DNA of 36,058 nt from Welwitschia mirabilis (lineage: Eukaryota > Gnetophyta > Gnetopsida > Welwitschiales): assembly GCA_051453625.1 (NCBI GenBank), contig JBOZIK010000001.1:211844915-211880972 (forward strand), given 5' to 3'. This document shows, piece by piece, positions 32,203 to 36,058 of the stretch; within the stretch, counting starts at the first letter, position 1, and every line of letters begins with the position of its first letter. The position numbers and the translations under genes are program-made. The notes beneath the pieces were generated by a model that worked only from the letters and a program-made list of their open reading frames with translations, searched no databases and was not told the origin of the DNA.

Positions 32203-34082
32203 AATACATTAATAACTTTTATAAGCCCATAAATTTATCTAATAATGTTTTTCCTTTAAACTAAATGATAATAAACTAAACCTAACAATGAGCAAGTATA
32301 AGGGGTAAACTTGAATTTTAAAAGGCTAAATTTAGAGAACTGTGATAGAAAAGTTGTCAGACTTAAGTTTCTCATTTATATAGAAATTAAATTTAGAATG
32401 TATAACTAATAAATAATGATAACAAGAATTTTTGAGTAAACCACACTAGACATCAAGTCAAGATATTTTAAGCCTATTAGAAAAAACTAGCTGCACATTC
32501 TAAAATATAAAATATCAATAATAAACAATGAAAAAATCACTCTAATTATTGTTTTCAAAGTATAAGGTAGATAAGAATTACTTTGTTTTCATATTCCCTC
32601 CTAGGTAAGATAAATCATCCTTTATTTTGCTCTGGTTTATCATCTATTGAACACAGAAAGTATGAAGTGAGAACTTTGAAATCATCAAATTTCCTAATAT
32701 GATGTAGGAAGTAGAGGGTGGAAGAAAGATAATCAAACTCCAACATATATATTCAAAATAAGAGTGTAAGATAATTCATATGTTTCTATCAAGAAATTTT
32801 TTTTGCTAATGGAAGAAATGATAATTTAGGTCCACTTAATTTTAATAATTCATTTAATTATTAGTAATACAAAATAGTATTCCAAGTTTTAATAGTTCAA
32901 GAATGCACTGCAAGAAGGGCATTCAAAATTCCCATTTATCTAAAAGTTCACTTCTATGACTAATAGGAGTTATTTAGATGGGATAACCATTTGAATCCAC
33001 ATAGGCATCCTAATATGCACAACTAGATGCATCATAAAGATACTTTATCATCCTATTTTCTTTGACAGTTCACTCCCATGATTAAAGAAAGTCCTTTAGG
33101 TGGTGCATCCCCTATCTTATTTAACAGACATAAAATTAAATTTACATCCAAAAATATTACACAAGTTAGAAGAGGTTTACAAGATTAGAACATCAATCAA
33201 TATTAACTAATAATAATAAGAATCACAAATTTTATGAGAGAGTCAACATAATGCTTATATAGAGTCATGTTAGGTTATAAAACTAAGAATCAATAAAGAA
33301 ATGAAAACATATACCGGTATAAATAAGATAAAATAAGAGAATAAGAAAAAGCCATAAAACCATATAAAAATGCAAGAAATACCTAGTACCATACCTATGA
33401 TTTGAGGAGAATATTTTTTAAGATTTAAGATTGCTACTCCCTAAGCTCTAAAGATTTCATGTCTCTAAAATAGAAGGTCTCCAAGATTTAAAGACTAGAA
33501 GGTCTTTAAATAAATAAGATGAAGGATAAAAGGAATCCTATTTATAATGAGATGAAGGAATTCAAAAAGATATTAATAACTTTAAGGAATACATACAAGC
33601 CACTACTATTTTAAAAAATGATTATGATTCCCTACCTCAAACCACTACTTTTCTTGATTACTAGGAATAAATAATAACAAATATGTTTTCCATAAATACT
33701 AAATAATAGATAAGAGCATTAGTAGCTACAATAAAATATTTTATAACTATTATGATAATAATTACAATTCAAAAGATTCTTTGGCATTTACTAGAAATAA
33801 GAAAGAATAGAATAAAGCTAACCATTAAACCTCTCCATTCATTACAACAATTACAAATCCATAACTAGTTACCATTTTCTAAAATGAGTAAATAAATAAG
33901 TAAAGTAAAGTCATTGATTAGAGCCATCAATAAAATAATAATTGTAACATATATAATTAGGAATATCATAAAATATTTAATAAATAAAATAATGTATTAG
34001 CCTTATTAAATTTTATATTTTCTTTTTACTTATTTCTCAATACATTTTGGGCTTAAATCTTAGGCATTAAATTTTTTAGACA
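32203..34082. other. AT-rich sequence with a diverged direct repeat, no gene
   Basis: No coding motif is recognised. Two diverged direct copies of an 'agttcactyc.atga' stretch begin at 32947 and 33067 (about 120 bp apart). A run of related 'agaaggtct' words sits near 33472-33512. Confidence 0.4.
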
Positions 34083-34220
34083 TGATAAATATGCTAATAA
34101 ATAAATAATCTAGTAATTAAATTAGCTTAGTGAGCCTCATAAGATAAAAAATTATTTTTATTCAGATTTTATTTAACTATTTTGGATAAATCTTTGAATC
34201 TTGAAACATCTAGATGTAAT
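34083..34220 (-). repeat. Second copy of the chromovirus-type LTR end
   Basis: It aligns in the same orientation with 524-660 (shared 'aattaaattagcttagtgag', 'ttatttttatt', 'ttgaatcttgaaa' with substitutions), ending at gatgtaatga where the other has gatgtaaca. No polypurine tract follows, so it is either the outer edge of a 5' LTR or a solo/truncated LTR. Confidence 0.5.
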
Positions 34221-34555
34221 GATAATACACTAGGAAAAGGTGGTAATTATAGTTATTATACTACTATGTATACGTTTATATCTTACTATTTATTATTCAT
34301 CATTTTTATAAATTGCAAGAATATAATTTCATAGTTTCACTATGTTTACACTTTAAGGAATCTCTTCTTAACCAGCCTACTTATTTCAAATGCTAGGATA
34401 GCTATACCCTTTTTTTAACTTAACTAAGATAAAGAAATATCTTTTTATTTTTATCTAAAAAAGGAGAAAACTTTACAAAAAGAATGAACAAACTATCTCT
34501 CAGAAACTACATCTAAAATGATCTAGATTAATTAGAGCACATTTGCCATTTTTAG
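34221..34555. other. AT-rich sequence, no gene
   Basis: Nothing recognisable on either strand. Confidence 0.4.
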
Positions 34556-34899
34556 TTAAGAAAGAGCTTAGAGAAATTGCCAAGGCAGTAGGGAAGATTT
34601 AACAAGAATATGATGAGGATTAATAAATGTAATGATAGGTATCCTAAGGGCATATATAGTGAGGGATATGAACCCATCCTAGAGTTATAGAAAACTAATA
34701 CGTCAGTTTGGTTTAATAGTAATGAGGAATGGGGTAGTTATGATGGCATAAAGGCACAGGATTAGTCATAAGCATAGGAGCACATAGTTTAGTTGGAGAT
34801 CCAAGAATTACCACAATAATCTTCTAGTGAGTATGGCATACTACTTTAGATTAGTTATTCTAGCCAACTTAGAATGCGTAAATAAGCATAACAACCTCC
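34556..34899 (+). pseudogene. Possible decayed coding sequence of unknown identity
   Basis: Base composition is less AT-rich than the surroundings. Plus-strand frames give KELREIAKAVGKI, then RYPKGIYSEGYEPILEL, then VWFNSNEEWGSYDGIKAQD and LEIQELPQ, interrupted by several stops. The string looks like a once-coding sequence, perhaps a retrotransposon gag or leader protein, but I do not recognise it. It runs into the last gap, so its end is unknown. Low confidence. Confidence 0.3.
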
Positions 34900-35796
34900 N
34901 NNNNNNNNNNNNNNNNNNNNNNNNNNNNNNNNNNNNNNNNNNNNNNNNNNNNNNNNNNNNNNNNNNNNNNNNNNNNNNNNNNNNNNNNNNNNNNNNNNNN
35001 NNNNNNNNNNNNNNNNNNNNNNNNNNNNNNNNNNNNNNNNNNNNNNNNNNNNNNNNNNNNNNNNNNNNNNNNNNNNNNNNNNNNNNNNNNNNNNNNNNNN
35101 NNNNNNNNNNNNNNNNNNNNNNNNNNNNNNNNNNNNNNNNNNNNNNNNNNNNNNNNNNNNNNNNNNNNNNNNNNNNNNNNNNNNNNNNNNNNNNNNNNNN
35201 NNNNNNNNNNNNNNNNNNNNNNNNNNNNNNNNNNNNNNNNNNNNNNNNNNNNNNNNNNNNNNNNNNNNNNNNNNNNNNNNNNNNNNNNNNNNNNNNNNNN
35301 NNNNNNNNNNNNNNNNNNNNNNNNNNNNNNNNNNNNNNNNNNNNNNNNNNNNNNNNNNNNNNNNNNNNNNNNNNNNNNNNNNNNNNNNNNNNNNNNNNNN
35401 NNNNNNNNNNNNNNNNNNNNNNNNNNNNNNNNNNNNNNNNNNNNNNNNNNNNNNNNNNNNNNNNNNNNNNNNNNNNNNNNNNNNNNNNNNNNNNNNNNNN
35501 NNNNNNNNNNNNNNNNNNNNNNNNNNNNNNNNNNNNNNNNNNNNNNNNNNNNNNNNNNNNNNNNNNNNNNNNNNNNNNNNNNNNNNNNNNNNNNNNNNNN
35601 NNNNNNNNNNNNNNNNNNNNNNNNNNNNNNNNNNNNNNNNNNNNNNNNNNNNNNNNNNNNNNNNNNNNNNNNNNNNNNNNNNNNNNNNNNNNNNNNNNNN
35701 NNNNNNNNNNNNNNNNNNNNNNNNNNNNNNNNNNNNNNNNNNNNNNNNNNNNNNNNNNNNNNNNNNNNNNNNNNNNNNNNNNNNNNNNNNNNNNNN
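34900..35796. other. Assembly gap (N)
   Basis: 897 undetermined bases. Open frames reported across it would be meaningless. Confidence 0.99.
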
Positions 35797-36058
35797 TGCA
35801 ATAATATTTCAAATAAGAAGCCATTTTTGGATAAAGAATGGCCAAAGCAAAATAATGAAGATATATTGATCGTCCTCACTATCATGGGAACAACAAAGGA
35901 AATGACAGTCAAGAAACAATGGTCATCCTCTTTATTGTGGAGACGACCATTAGGAAGACAGTCAGCTTTTTCGACATATGCAAAGCATTAGTTGGAAGAT
36001 GATGTGTCATCCTCTATTTCATGGGAATGACATAAGGGACAACACTTAAAATAATGTG
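35797..36058. repeat. Fragment with three copies of the 42 bp motif
   Basis: Motif copies lie at 35868-35909, 35922-35962 and 36005-36042, spaced about 50-80 bp, some with CpG forms (atcgtcc, gagacgacc). The same motif occurs three times in the Athila 5' leader, so this is probably leader or LTR of another related element continuing off the window. Confidence 0.45.

Noticed and set aside
34827-35912. Three long open frames across the last N run
   Set aside because: They consist almost entirely of undetermined bases; only short ends are real sequence.
1-36058. CRISPR array, tRNA or rRNA genes, bacterial operons
   Set aside because: No regularly spaced identical repeats, no tRNA-like cloverleaf and no rRNA sequence was seen; the composition and element types are those of a plant nuclear genome.

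Overview
The window looks like intergenic DNA from a large, strongly AT-rich land-plant genome. I found no intact host gene. What can be read is a nest of decayed transposable elements: a Ty3/gypsy element of Athila type, at least three copies of one Helitron family (HUH Rep plus PIF1-like helicase), and the tail of a chromodomain-bearing gypsy element. No reading frame for a long protein survives. Coding stretches are recognised as conserved motifs spread over frames broken by stops and frameshifts. Four runs of N (7910-8685, 11549-11614, 29488-29588, 34900-35796) hide sequence. The species cannot be named; plant is inferred from the Athila-type motifs and the element mix.

Layout: 1-310 is a fragment carrying two copies of a ~42 bp motif that recurs 12 times in the window. 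524-660 is an LTR end followed by a polypurine tract (minus strand) and, at 675-845, a chromodomain-like integrase tail. 850-2300 is unassigned. 2640-4852 holds minus-strand Helitron pieces, interrupted at 4853-15998 by an ~11.1 kb Athila-type retrotransposon on the minus strand: LTRs 4853-6110 and 14744-15998, primer-binding site 14721-14740, then gag, protease, RT, RNase H and integrase running right to left. The interrupted Helitron resumes at 15999-18700 with its N-terminal half.

18850-21420 is a large imperfect palindrome centred near 20.2 kb. Each arm carries two tandem ~375 bp modules with a TATA-like box, pointing away from the centre. Beyond each arm lies a Helitron 5' coding segment (minus at 18500-18700, plus at 21815-22610), so the whole forms a head-to-head Helitron inverted duplication of ~2.2 kb per arm. 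22620-22960 contains exon-like sequence of unknown origin. 23000-25060 is low-complexity AT-rich DNA. 25061-29270 is the most complete Helitron RepHel copy (plus strand, pseudogene), with 3' flanking sequence to ~29850.

The rest (29850-36058) is mostly unassigned AT-rich sequence with a hairpin repeat, a long (AC)n tract, a second copy of the LTR end seen at 524-660, a possible coding remnant before the last gap, and a final fragment with three more copies of the 42 bp motif. The elements work together only as a record of nested insertion: the Athila landed inside a Helitron and split its Rep region. The most unusual structure is the head-to-head Helitron palindrome with duplicated promoter-like modules.
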